A DNA stretch of 64,000 nt from the NCBI GenBank assembly GCA_040905865.1, contig JBBDQU010000046.1:1-64000 (forward strand), given 5' to 3'. This document shows positions 8,096-16,269 of the stretch, piece by piece. The position numbers and the translations under genes were made by a program. Below the pieces are notes generated by a model that saw only the letters and a list, made by a program, of their open reading frames with translations, made no database searches and was not told the DNA's origin. Origin of the DNA: Alphaproteobacteria bacterium. Lineage in GTDB: Bacteria; Pseudomonadota; Alphaproteobacteria; UBA8366; GCA-2717185. How positions within the stretch are numbered: the first letter of the stretch is position 1; every line of letters starts with the position of its first letter.

Positions 8096-9268
8096 CTACC
8101 AGACCGAAGAAGGCCCCGGAATATACTTGAACCGCTCCAGCGCGTCCTTGCGCAGGGTGAAGCCGAGGCCCGGCTTTTCCGGCGGGCGGACCTCGCCATC
8201 CGCGCCGATATCGAACGGTTCCTCGAACAACTCGTACATCATCGGCATATGCGCCTGGCTGACCTCCAGGATATGGCAGTTCGGGCAGTGGCAGGCGAGA
8301 TGGATGGACGCCGCGAACAGCACCCCGTTGCTCCAGGCATGCGGCGCCAGCCGCACCTGCCGCGCGGATGTCAGCGCCGAGATACGCCGGATTTCGGTGA
8401 AACCGCCGGCCCTGCCGATATCCGGCTGGGCGATATCCATCGCCTCGTGGTCCAGCAGATCGTTGAAATCGAAGCGGGTGAATTCCCGTTCCCCCGTCGC
8501 GATGGGGATCGTCGTCGCCTGCCGCACCAGCCGCAGCCCCGCATGATCGTCGGGCGAGATCGGTTCCTCGAACCACGAAATGTCGTATTCCTCGACCAGT
8601 TTTGCGAGCCTGATCGACGTGGACACATCCAGTGCGCCATGCGCGTCGATGAACAGTTCCACATCCGGCCCGATGCCGCGCCGCGCCGCCGCGATGCGCC
8701 GCACCGCTTTCTCGTAGGAAAATCCGTCATGCCCGACGACGCGCATCTTCACCGCCGTGAATCCCTTCGCCGCGTAGCCGGCCATTTCCGCTTCCGCCTC
8801 GTCGCCTGGCGCCCAACCGCCGGAGGCATAGCCGCGCACCTGATCCCGCACGGCCCCCAGCGCCTTGTATATCGGCACCCCCAGCGCCCGCGCCTTCACA
8901 TCCCATACGGCCAGGTCGATGCCGGAAATCGCCTCCATGACGGTCCCGCGACGGCGCGTCGGTTCCGGCTGGGCCCAGCCCTGGCGCAGCGCCGGGATAA
9001 CCCGCGAGCCGTTATACATCGTCTCGTAAATCCGCTCGGAGAACATCGGGTCCATGCCGATCAGGGCGGGCGCAAGTTCGTGTTCGACGATGGCGCGGAC
9101 CACTTCCGGATTGCCCAGCGCCGCGCCCATGCCGGAAAGCCCCTCGTCCGTATCGACCATGATGATGGTCGAGTCGTTTTTCACGCGGGTGCCGAGATCG
9201 CTGCGCTGCCGCTTCTCGGGCGGCACTTCATGCGACAGGGGAATGCATCTGACGGCAGTGATTTTCAT
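8096..9268 (-). CDS. Mandelate racemase/muconate lactonizing enzyme family protein (enolase superfamily)
   Basis: Probable sugar-acid dehydratase or racemase of 390 aa. Barrel motifs in order are FTAVKMRVV (general base region), ELFIDAHG (metal Asp), WFEEPISPDD (metal Glu), PIATGERE (third metal ligand), DIAQPDIGRAGG, and LAPHAWSNG near the C-terminus, where the His typical of the acid-sugar dehydratase/mandelate racemase branch sits. The substrate is unknown. The start follows a GGAGA ribosome site. The gene is convergent with the DUF4286-like gene and divergent from the enoyl-CoA hydratase, so it may be a separate transcription unit. Confidence 0.88.
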   Translation of the reverse strand: MKITAVRCIPLSHEVPPEKRQRSDLGTRVKNDSTIIMVDTDEGLSGMGAALGNPEVVRAIVEHELAPALIGMDPMFSERIYETMYNGSRVIPALRQGWAQPEPTRRRGTVMEAISGIDLAVWDVKARALGVPIYKALGAVRDQVRGYASGGWAPGDEAEAEMAGYAAKGFTAVKMRVVGHDGFSYEKAVRRIAAARRGIGPDVELFIDAHGALDVSTSIRLAKLVEEYDISWFEEPISPDDHAGLRLVRQATTIPIATGEREFTRFDFNDLLDHEAMDIAQPDIGRAGGFTEIRRISALTSARQVRLAPHAWSNGVLFAASIHLACHCPNCHILEVSQAHMPMMYELFEEPFDIGADGEVRPPEKPGLGFTLRKDALERFKYIPGPSSVW

Positions 9269-9530
9269 GGGACGGCGTCTCCGGCTGGTTTCAAGCGGAA
9301 AGAGTGCATCGATTGAACCGTCCCGTGCAACCGGTTACGCTTCGTTGCAGGGCCGCGCCGGACCATCGCCCAAACCGCGCAGCCGGGGAAGACCGCGACA
9401 GGCGGACAAGATTGATGAATTCCGCCGGCAAGCCGTATCCTGGATTTGAATACGGGGGCGCGGCGGTATACGCTTCCCTCCAGGATCGGGCAGGCCCATC
9501 GGCCATGCCGTATATTGGGGAGACCACAAA

Positions 9531-10340
9531 ATGAGCGTTGTCGAAACCGAACGGAACGGCCAGATACTGACCATCCGGCTGAACCGGCCGGAACGCATGA
9601 ACGCCATCGGCTTTGAATTGCGGACCCGGATGGCCGAAGCCTTCACCGAATTCCGCACGGACCCGGACCTGGAGGTCGCGGTGTTCACGGGCGCGGGCCG
9701 CGCCTTCTGCGCCGGCGAGGACATGAAGGAATCGCTGGAACGCGGCGCGCCCGGCCTCGACGACCGCGAACTGCCCAACCCCTTCATGGACGGCACCCTG
9801 GAAAAGCCGGTGATCTGCGCGATCAACGGTTTCGCCATGGGCGGCGGCTTCATGCTGGTGGAAAAAACCGACCTGCGCGTCGCGGTCAAGGGCGCGGTGT
9901 TCGAGATGTCCGAAGCCAAGCGCTGGCTGCTGGGCGGCTACAATCACGGTCTGGTCGCCGATCTGCCGCATCCGATCGCGACCGAAATGGCGCTCGCCTA
10001 CCGCTTCACATCCGACCGGCTGTATGAACTGGGTTTCATCAACCGGCTGGTCGAACCCGACGACCTGATGCCCACCGCCTATGAAATGGCCGAGCACCTG
10101 CTGACCCTGCCGCCGGCCGCGCGGGTCAATACCGTCTACATGATGCGGCAGATGCGCCAGAAGCCGTCGCCCGACATCGAGAAACTGGCTGAGGCGCTGC
10201 ACGCCCATGGCGACCAGTCCGACCGGATGGAATCGCGCAAGGCTTTCGCGGAGAAACGCAAGCCGAACTTCAAGGGCTGGCTGAAGCCGGAGGACCGCTA
10301 CAACATGCCGACCCTGGATTCCGTGCGGAACAAGCCGTAG
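9531..10340 (+). CDS. Enoyl-CoA hydratase/isomerase family protein
   Basis: Crotonase-fold protein of 269 aa. Oxyanion-hole segments are GAGRAFCAGEDMKES and NGFAMGGGF. The region after the second glycine stretch (EMSEAKRWLLGGYN) is not the standard hydratase glutamate pair, so the precise activity (hydratase, isomerase or hydrolase) is open. It starts at ATG 9531 and stands alone between the divergent enolase-family gene and the dioxygenase pair. The stop codon TAG at 10338 merges into a palindromic-repeat remnant (TAGATCTGATCG), as in ppk2. Confidence 0.88.
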   Translation: MSVVETERNGQILTIRLNRPERMNAIGFELRTRMAEAFTEFRTDPDLEVAVFTGAGRAFCAGEDMKESLERGAPGLDDRELPNPFMDGTLEKPVICAINGFAMGGGFMLVEKTDLRVAVKGAVFEMSEAKRWLLGGYNHGLVADLPHPIATEMALAYRFTSDRLYELGFINRLVEPDDLMPTAYEMAEHLLTLPPAARVNTVYMMRQMRQKPSPDIEKLAEALHAHGDQSDRMESRKAFAEKRKPNFKGWLKPEDRYNMPTLDSVRNKP

Positions 10341-10399
10341 ATCTGATCGTGGTTTGCTGGCACCGCCTGTGGTTCCATTCAAACCTGTGAAATTGCCCT
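10338..10399 (+). repeat. Degenerate copy of the palindromic repeat
   Basis: Begins TAGATCTGATCGTGGTTTGCTGG, like module A of the copy at 7300, then jumps to CCTGTGGTTCCATTCAAACCTGTGA, the right half of module B. It therefore looks like a copy that lost its middle by deletion. Its first three bases are the stop codon of the enoyl-CoA hydratase gene. Confidence 0.7.
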
Positions 10400-10718
10400 A
10401 TGCCCGGACCTACGCGGTGATGCGACCCTTTCCCGAATAGGACCAGGCCGCTTCCAGCGTTGGCGGGCAATGCGGGCCGGCGATCCGATACCCCAGGGAT
10501 GCTTCGATATCTTCCCGCAACAAAAATTATCAAAAAATATGGAATTTGGCTGTATATTCGAAATAATGATGAGTTTTTAGAGAAATCGTCTGTTTTTCAT
10601 CAAATCTCCGAAACACGGTCAACTGGCGGTGCGGCGCTGCGCGAAAATGCCGCGCTTGCCGCGTCCGCGCGGCTGCGATAGCGTTTGAAACTGACCGACA
10701 TACGCGGGAGGAATACTG
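10341..10718. other. 378-bp intergenic region with A/T-rich segment
   Basis: Holds the repeat remnant (10338-10399), a possible gene fragment on the minus strand (10410-10523), an A/T-rich block at about 10515-10612 that contrasts with the surrounding high-GC DNA, and from 10655 the sequence duplicated upstream of the second dioxygenase (CTTGCCGCGTCCGCGCGGC). The A/T-rich block is a plausible promoter region for the downstream dioxygenase, but no convincing -35/-10 pair was found. Confidence 0.6.
10410..10523 (-). pseudogene. Possible C-terminal gene remnant, unknown family
   Basis: A 37-residue open stretch ending at a TAG, reading EASLGYRIAGPHCPPTL then EAAWSYSGKGRITA. Composition and codon use look like coding DNA, but it begins at the edge of the A/T-rich block with TTG codons right after a stop, and has no clear ribosome site. 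It may be the tail of a disrupted gene or a short peptide gene. The family is not recognised. Confidence 0.28.
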
Positions 10719-11576
10719 ATGAACAAGGCACTGACGGACGAACAGGTCGCTGCGTGGAATCGCGACGGATTCCTCTACCCCTTTCCGCTGCTCAGCGAGG
10801 CCGAACGGCAGGAATGCCTGGACGGGCTGGCGCGTTTCGAGGGCTGGCTGGGATCGCGGGTCAATGAGTCCCGGGACCTGAAATGGCGGACCATGCCGCA
10901 TATCACCCTGCCCTGGGCACACAAACTGGCGACCGATCCGCGCATCCTCGACGTTGTCGAAGACCTGATCGGCCCGGATATCATTATCTACACCAGCACC
11001 TTCTTCATCAAGGAATCGAACACCCCGACGATGGCCGCATGGCATCAGGATACGACCTATTGGGGGCTGGAAACGCCGATCGACATGGTGACCGCCTGGG
11101 TCGCGCTGACCGAGGCAAGCCCGGAGGCCGGATGCATGGAAGTGCTGCCCTTTGAAAACGGCAAGCCGCACCAGTACCGCCACCGGGCGAATGTGGTGGA
11201 AAACAGCGTCAACCGGGCTTCGCAGGTCATCACCGATCCGCTGGACGAAAGCCGCGTCGAAGTCATGGCGCTGAAGGCCGGCGAGTTCTCGATGCATCAC
11301 GGCCAGTGCACCCATCGCTCCGGCCCCAACACCGCGGGTCACCGCCGCATCGGCATGGGAATCAACTACGTGCCAGCCTGGGCGAAACCGATCGGCAGGT
11401 ACCGGACAGCGGGGATGCTGGTGCGCGGCGAGGATCGCTGGGGCTATCTGGAGCCCCTCACCCCACCCAAGGCGGAACTGGACGCCGAGTCCATTGCCGC
11501 GCATGAAATGGCCGTGACGCGCTATCGGGAGACCTATCTGGAACAGGAACCACTGCACCTGAAAATGGCGGGTTGA
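10719..11576 (+). CDS. Phytanoyl-CoA dioxygenase family protein, copy 1
   Basis: Fe(II)/2-oxoglutarate dioxygenase of 285 aa. The iron triad is WHQDT (H109, D111) and the His in THRSGPN (H199), with RR soon after for 2-oxoglutarate. Relatives hydroxylate acyl-CoAs, ectoine-like compounds or small natural products; the substrate is unknown. GGGAGG lies seven bases before the ATG. The next gene is a tandem paralogue of the same length, differing at 13 residues, 12 of them beyond residue 167. The upstream leader from 10655 is duplicated as well. Confidence 0.9.
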   Translation: MNKALTDEQVAAWNRDGFLYPFPLLSEAERQECLDGLARFEGWLGSRVNESRDLKWRTMPHITLPWAHKLATDPRILDVVEDLIGPDIIIYTSTFFIKESNTPTMAAWHQDTTYWGLETPIDMVTAWVALTEASPEAGCMEVLPFENGKPHQYRHRANVVENSVNRASQVITDPLDESRVEVMALKAGEFSMHHGQCTHRSGPNTAGHRRIGMGINYVPAWAKPIGRYRTAGMLVRGEDRWGYLEPLTPPKAELDAESIAAHEMAVTRYRETYLEQEPLHLKMAG

Positions 11577-11727
11577 TCAGGGCCTCCAGATTGCACAATC
11601 GCGCGGGACATTCGTTACAGACAAATGCCGGCTCGGTTTTTATCAGCCCTGTAATTGTCCCACTTGCCGCGTCCGCGCGGCTGCGATAGCGTTTTGAAAC
11701 TGACCGACATACACGGGAGGAATGCTG

Positions 11728-12585
11728 ATGAACAAGGCTCTGACGGACGAACAGATCGCTGCGTGGAATCGCGACGGATTCCTCTACCCCTTTCCGCTGC
11801 TCAGCGAGGCCGAACGGCAGGAATGCCTGGACGGGCTGGCGCGTTTCGAGGGCTGGCTGGGATCGCGGGTCAATGAGTCCCGGGACCTGAAATGGCGGAC
11901 CATGCCGCATATCACCCTGCCCTGGGCACACAAACTGGCGACCGATCCGCGCATCCTCGACGTTGTCGAAGACCTGATCGGCCCGGATATCATTATCTAC
12001 ACCAGCACCTTCTTCATCAAGGAATCGAACACCCCGACGATGGCCGCATGGCATCAGGATACGACCTATTGGGGGCTGGAAACGCCGATCGACATGGTGA
12101 CCGCCTGGGTCGCGCTGACCGAGGCAAGCCCGGAGGCCGGATGCATGGAAGTGCTGCCCTTTGAAAACGGCAAGCCGCACCAGTACCGCCACCGGGCGAA
12201 TGTGGTGGAAAACAGCGTCAACCGGGCCGCGCAGGTCATCACCGATCCGCTGGACGAAAGCCGTGTGGAAACCATGGCGCTGAAGGTGGGCGAGTTCTCT
12301 GTGCATCATGGCCAGTGCGTCCATCGGTCCGGCCCCAACACCGCCGGGCACCGGCGCATCGGCATGGGATTCCACTACCTGCCGGCTTGGGCGAAACCGA
12401 TCGGGAAGTTCCGGACGGCGGGCATGCTGGTGCGCGGCGAGGATCGCTGGGGCTATCTCGAACCCCTCTCACCGCCCAAGGCGGAACTGGACGCCGAGTC
12501 CATCGCCGCACACGAAATGGCCGTGACGCGCTATCGGGAGACCTACCTGGAGCAGGAACCGCTGCATATGAAGATGGCGGGCTGA
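11728..12585 (+). CDS. Phytanoyl-CoA dioxygenase family protein, copy 2
   Basis: Tandem paralogue of the preceding gene, also 285 aa with ATG at 11728. An in-frame ATG six bases upstream is less well spaced from GGGAGG. The metal ligands H109, D111 and H199 are kept. Differences cluster late and include T198V next to the iron-binding His, and I215F, N216H and V218L in the strand following the 2-oxoglutarate Arg. The pair may thus share chemistry but differ in substrate. DNA at 11756-12227 is identical to 10747-11218, while the 3' third has diverged. Confidence 0.9.
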   Translation: MNKALTDEQIAAWNRDGFLYPFPLLSEAERQECLDGLARFEGWLGSRVNESRDLKWRTMPHITLPWAHKLATDPRILDVVEDLIGPDIIIYTSTFFIKESNTPTMAAWHQDTTYWGLETPIDMVTAWVALTEASPEAGCMEVLPFENGKPHQYRHRANVVENSVNRAAQVITDPLDESRVETMALKVGEFSVHHGQCVHRSGPNTAGHRRIGMGFHYLPAWAKPIGKFRTAGMLVRGEDRWGYLEPLSPPKAELDAESIAAHEMAVTRYRETYLEQEPLHMKMAG

Positions 12586-12807
12586 ACAGGACAAACCGCG
12601 CTGGCTTGATCTGCATCAATGGCAACCGGCGCCGCGGTATTATGATAACAATTCTGTCATAAGGCGCGGTGTATGGTTGTGATGGAACCGTTGCGCGACT
12701 ATCTATAAACAGAGCCGGCATGTTGCGCAGGGTCCAGGTCGCCTCGCGATAAGCCGGGGACGCGGATGGGCCGATTGACCTGACAGGTTTAAGCAGGGAG
12801 CGTGAAC

Positions 12808-13233
12808 ATGACGTCTGATGACAAACAGAAAAAATATTCGTCACGCGGTCATTCCGGTGCCGCGCCGGACGCCGATTTCTACGAGTCGGTTCGCCAGTTC
12901 TGGGCGGGGCTGCCCAAATACCCGCTGGACATGGCGCAGAATCTGAGCGGGACCGGCAACAGGAAGCTGCTCGACGATACAACCACTCTGGCCAGCCGGA
13001 TGATGGAGTTCGGTCAGGCGCGGATCCAGGCCGATATGAGTTTCATGACGGCGCTGGCGCAGTGCAAGCAGCCGGAGGACGTGCTGAGCCTGCAGAAGGA
13101 CTGGTTCGAAACGGCGGTCAGGGATTATCGGGAAACCAACGCCGAACTCGTCAAAGCCGGCATGCAGTTGTTCTCCGACGGAGTCGAAGCCGCCGAGGAT
13201 GTCAGCGAGGAGAAGGCCGCGCCGAAGAAGTAG
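12808..13233 (+). CDS. Phasin family protein
   Basis: Protein of 141 aa with the phasin-type amphipathic helices (FGQARIQADMSFMTALAQC, then QKDWFETAVRDYRETNAEL) and an acidic-lysine C-terminal tail. Phasins coat polyhydroxyalkanoate granules, and some family members act elsewhere. ATG at 12808 is chosen over the GTG six bases upstream because GGGAG is then seven bases away. No PHA synthase or depolymerase is in the window. An inverted repeat TTATGA-N11-TCATAA (12640-12662) lies in the leader and could be an operator. Confidence 0.82.
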   Translation: MTSDDKQKKYSSRGHSGAAPDADFYESVRQFWAGLPKYPLDMAQNLSGTGNRKLLDDTTTLASRMMEFGQARIQADMSFMTALAQCKQPEDVLSLQKDWFETAVRDYRETNAELVKAGMQLFSDGVEAAEDVSEEKAAPKK

Positions 13234-13478
13234 GCGGTGGCGATCCGACGCCTGGTTTCCGGCGAGGCGTGGACACATTGCGCGTGAGTGCCGTGCGGGG
13301 TAGTTCCCTGCCATGCTTCCTGGCCCGCCGGTTGGTAAAGAGATTACACGCGAGTGGCGGGGCCCGCCGACGCACTCGTTGAACCGGTTGCCCAAAGTTC
13401 CCGAATCCCGAATTCAGGGAACCAGTTTCCCATGCATGCGTTGTATTCGTGCTTAACGCATTTTTCGGGAGACTTATC

Positions 13479-13553
13479 ATGGGCGGTATAATCTATCTCG
13501 TCGGTCTGGTGGTCGTGATATTGGCCTTGCTGTCATTCTTCGGCATCCGGTAG
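13479..13553 (+). CDS. 24-residue single-span membrane peptide
   Basis: MGGIIYLVGLVVVILALLSF followed by FGIR: one hydrophobic helix with a short basic end. GGGAG lies seven bases before the ATG, and the frame ends 10 bp before the 299-aa membrane protein. Short conserved peptides of this type occur in alphaproteobacterial genomes but have no established function. The ideal ribosome site and membrane-helix composition make it a credible gene despite its length. Confidence 0.65.
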   Translation: MGGIIYLVGLVVVILALLSFFGIR

Positions 13554-13563
13554 GGGTGAAGTC

Positions 13564-14463
13564 ATGGCGCATATTGTCGACGAACGCGGCGCGTCAACCG
13601 TCGTAACGGGCGGCCCGACCGGTAGTGCCGCGCAACAGCCTTACGTTGACTGGCCGGCGGTGCTGGGCGGCGCGGTTGTCGCATGGGCGCTGGCATTCCT
13701 GTTTCTTGCCTTCGCTTCGGGCATCGGGCTGACAATGACCGGATCGCCCTGGCGAGACGGCATGTCGACGGCATGGTTCCTGGCGGCTGCCGCAATCTGG
13801 TTCATCTGGACCCAGGTTTCCAGCGTCATGGCCGGCGGTTATATTGCCGGTCGCCTGCGCCGCCGTATCAACGACGCCACCGAGCACGAAGTCGATATCC
13901 GCGACGGCGCTCATGGCCTTCTCGTCTGGGCGGTCAGCGCCCTGGTCGGCGCGGTGCTGGCTCTCGGGCTGGTCGCCGGCGGCGCCAAGGTGGTAACTGG
14001 CGCCCTGGCGCCCACCGTCAACACCACCGGCGATATTCTGGATGACCGCGGCATGAACTATGTTGTCGACCGGCTGTTCAGGACGGTTGCGGGTAGTGAC
14101 GCGGCGATCGCCGCATCGCCACGCGCAGAGATGGAACGCGAGGAAGTGCGAAGGATCATCGCGGCGGCGGGCAGGTCCGGCACCCTGGCCGAGGTGGATC
14201 GCAGCTACATTGCGCAGACATTGGCCGGTATCCCGGGGATTACGCCGGAGGAGGCGATATCTCGCGTCGACGGGTTCCTTGTCCTGCACCTTACCGAAGC
14301 GCGGGCGGAAGCGGAAAAGGCCCGGAAAACCGGCATTGTTGTCGCGTTCCTGACCGCCGCAACCTTCCTGGTCAGCGCATTGGCCGGATGGTGGGCGGCC
14401 TCCACGGGCGGCAGGCATCGCGACAATAACCTGGACCTGACCCGCTGGTTCCGGGTCCGATGA
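13564..14463 (+). CDS. Four-span hypothetical membrane protein
   Basis: Protein of 299 aa without a recognised enzymatic motif. Hydrophobic segments lie at about residues 35-60 (AVVAWALAFLFLAFASGIGL), 70-95 (TAWFLAAAAIWFIWTQVSSV), 120-145 and 255-280 (VAFLTAATFLVSALAGWWAA), with a hydrophilic, probably periplasmic or cytoplasmic, domain between the last two. Related alphaproteobacterial proteins are annotated only as membrane or PhnA-like proteins. It is flanked 10 bp upstream and 27 bp downstream by tiny membrane peptides, suggesting a three-gene unit. Confidence 0.8.
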   Translation: MAHIVDERGASTVVTGGPTGSAAQQPYVDWPAVLGGAVVAWALAFLFLAFASGIGLTMTGSPWRDGMSTAWFLAAAAIWFIWTQVSSVMAGGYIAGRLRRRINDATEHEVDIRDGAHGLLVWAVSALVGAVLALGLVAGGAKVVTGALAPTVNTTGDILDDRGMNYVVDRLFRTVAGSDAAIAASPRAEMEREEVRRIIAAAGRSGTLAEVDRSYIAQTLAGIPGITPEEAISRVDGFLVLHLTEARAEAEKARKTGIVVAFLTAATFLVSALAGWWAASTGGRHRDNNLDLTRWFRVR

Positions 14464-14490
14464 ACCGAGATACCCGAAAGGTCTGACAGA

Positions 14491-14562
14491 ATGCCATATT
14501 TGCTGCTCTGGCTGCTGGGGATGCCGCTTTCCATAGTGATTATCCTCGCCCTGCTGCTGTAA
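14491..14562 (+). CDS. 23-residue membrane peptide
   Basis: MPYLLLWLLGMPLSIVIILA followed by LLL: a fully hydrophobic helix with a Gly-Met-Pro kink. AAAGG lies about ten bases upstream. It follows the 299-aa membrane protein by 27 bp on the same strand. Similar leucine-rich micro-proteins accompany stress-induced membrane proteins in Rhizobiales (recollection, not checked). No function is assigned. Confidence 0.55.
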   Translation: MPYLLLWLLGMPLSIVIILALLL

Positions 14563-14622
14563 CGCAGAGGCGGCCGTATAAACGAAAAAGGCCGGGACGG
14601 TTGGCGCGGCTATTATTACGTT

Positions 14623-15084
14623 CTACCAGTATTCCGCCATCAGCACCTTCGCCCATTCCGGCTCCACCACCGCGCCGCGGGCCTGAAAGCCTGTCATATA
14701 GGGTTTGATATCGAGCACGGGGGTGCCGTCGATGGCGTCCAGCCCCTGCACGGTGATCTTCGTGCCCTCCACCTTCACCAGCCGGCAGACCGTCACGCCG
14801 ATCCGGTTCGGGCGGACGCGGCCGCGCTGGGCGAAAATACCGACCTTCGGCCAGTCGGTGTTGCCGCGCGGGTGGCGGGCGACATACTGGATATCGTCCT
14901 CCGACACGCGGTCGAAATGAAACACCACCTCGACATGCGAAAACGCCTCCAGCCCGGCCAGCGATTCCGCCGTGAACCGGGACTCGTCCAGCGCGATCAC
15001 CGCCGTCTCGCGGTCCCAGTCATCGTCGGTCGGTTCGGCCCGTCCGCCGACAACCGCGCCGACCGCCTGAAGTTCGATTGTCAT
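14623..15084 (-). CDS. trmO: TrmO-family tRNA m6t6A37 methyltransferase (TsaA/UPF0066)
   Basis: Beta-barrel SAM-dependent methyltransferase of 153 aa, the family that N6-methylates t6A37 in tRNA. Hallmarks are LEAFSHVEVVFHFDRV, ARHPRGN and the RPNRIGVTVCRL segment, followed by GLDAIDGTPVLDIKPY; all belong to the conserved TsaA core. It is shorter than E. coli TrmO and lacks its C-terminal domain. It lies nine bases downstream of the iron alcohol dehydrogenase, so it could be the last gene of that unit, though its job is unrelated. Confidence 0.85.
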   Translation of the reverse strand: MTIELQAVGAVVGGRAEPTDDDWDRETAVIALDESRFTAESLAGLEAFSHVEVVFHFDRVSEDDIQYVARHPRGNTDWPKVGIFAQRGRVRPNRIGVTVCRLVKVEGTKITVQGLDAIDGTPVLDIKPYMTGFQARGAVVEPEWAKVLMAEYW

Positions 15085-15093
15085 ACCGCCCCC

Positions 15094-16269
15094 CTATAAT
15101 TTCCCACGCACGCAGTCGAGGAATATGCCTTTCAGCGCTGCCGCGTCGACCGGCACCGGATTCCCTGGCGCGGTCGGATCCCTGGCGGCGGCTTCCGCCA
15201 GCACGTCCGCATCGGCTTCCGACACCCCCGCTTCGGCGAAGCTGTGTGGAATACCGAGTATCCGGCGCAAGTTCAGGAGCCATTCCATGACAGCATCGAA
15301 TCCCGGATCAGGCAGCCTCAACAGTTGCGCGAGGCGCGTCATGCGGTCCTCGATCGCCGGGCGGTTGAATTTCAGCACATAGGGCAGCAGCACCGCATTG
15401 GCGAGCCCGTGATGCACGCCGTACATCGCCCCCGCCGGGTGGCTGATCGAATGCACCGCGCCCAGCCCCTTCTGGAACGCGGTGGCCCCCATCGAGGCGG
15501 CAACCAGCATATGCGCCCGCGCGGCGAGGTTCGCCCCGTCGGCATGGGCGGCGGGCAGCCAGTCATGCACCAGCCGCAGCCCTTCCAGCGCGATACCGTC
15601 CGCCATCGGGTGAAATCCGCGCGCGCAAAGCGCCTCGATGCAATGCGCCAGCGCGTCCATGCCGGTCGCGGCAGTGATATGCGGCGGCAGGCCGAGCGTC
15701 AGTTCCGGATCGGAAATCACGACGCCGGGCATCATGGTCGGGTGGAAGATGATCTTCTTGGCGGCCGCGTGTTCATCGATGATGACGGAGGCGCGGCCAA
15801 CCTCCGACCCAGTCCCCGCCGTCGTTGGCACCGCCACGACCGGCGCCACCCCGGCGGGATCGACCCGTTTCCAGTTGTCGCCCGCATCCTCGAAATCGAA
15901 CAGCGGCCGGGTCTGCCCCGCCATCAGCGCGATGGCCTTGGCCGCGTCGATGGCGCTGCCGCCGCCGAAGGCGATCACCCCGTCATGGCCGCCGTCGCGA
16001 TAGGCCGCGACCCCGTCGGTCACATTGCGGCCGACGGGGTTTCCCTGCACCCCGGCGAACAGCCCCGTCGGCGTGCCCGCCGCCGCGTTCGCGCCCAGCA
16101 CATCGCTCACCATCGGCAGCGCCGCCAGCCCCGGATCGGTCACCAGCAGCGGCTTCGCCATGCCGAGCGAACGGCAGGCGCGCGCCAGTTCGCGGATGCG
16201 CCTCGGGCCGAACCGCACCTGCGTCGGGTAGGACCAGTTGCCCCGCAATGTCGCCGGATCGATACTCAT
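15094..16269 (-). CDS. Iron-containing alcohol dehydrogenase
   Basis: Group III dehydrogenase of 391 aa that interconverts an alcohol and an aldehyde or ketone with NAD(P). The nucleotide loop FGGGSAIDAAKA is at about 101-112, and metal ligands lie in DALAHCIEALC and in the ISHPAGAMYGVHHG region. The ATG at 16269 overlaps the stop of the aldehyde dehydrogenase gene by 4 nt, indicating translational coupling. The aldehyde dehydrogenase and amine-ligase-like genes upstream suggest handling of an amino-alcohol or alcohol intermediate. Confidence 0.9.
   Translation of the reverse strand: MSIDPATLRGNWSYPTQVRFGPRRIRELARACRSLGMAKPLLVTDPGLAALPMVSDVLGANAAAGTPTGLFAGVQGNPVGRNVTDGVAAYRDGGHDGVIAFGGGSAIDAAKAIALMAGQTRPLFDFEDAGDNWKRVDPAGVAPVVAVPTTAGTGSEVGRASVIIDEHAAAKKIIFHPTMMPGVVISDPELTLGLPPHITAATGMDALAHCIEALCARGFHPMADGIALEGLRLVHDWLPAAHADGANLAARAHMLVAASMGATAFQKGLGAVHSISHPAGAMYGVHHGLANAVLLPYVLKFNRPAIEDRMTRLAQLLRLPDPGFDAVMEWLLNLRRILGIPHSFAEAGVSEADADVLAEAAARDPTAPGNPVPVDAAALKGIFLDCVRGKL

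Noticed and set aside
9334-9510. Imperfect direct repeat TACGCTTC-type, about 130 bp apart
   Set aside because: Only modest similarity over about 40 bases; not distinguishable from chance in high-GC DNA.
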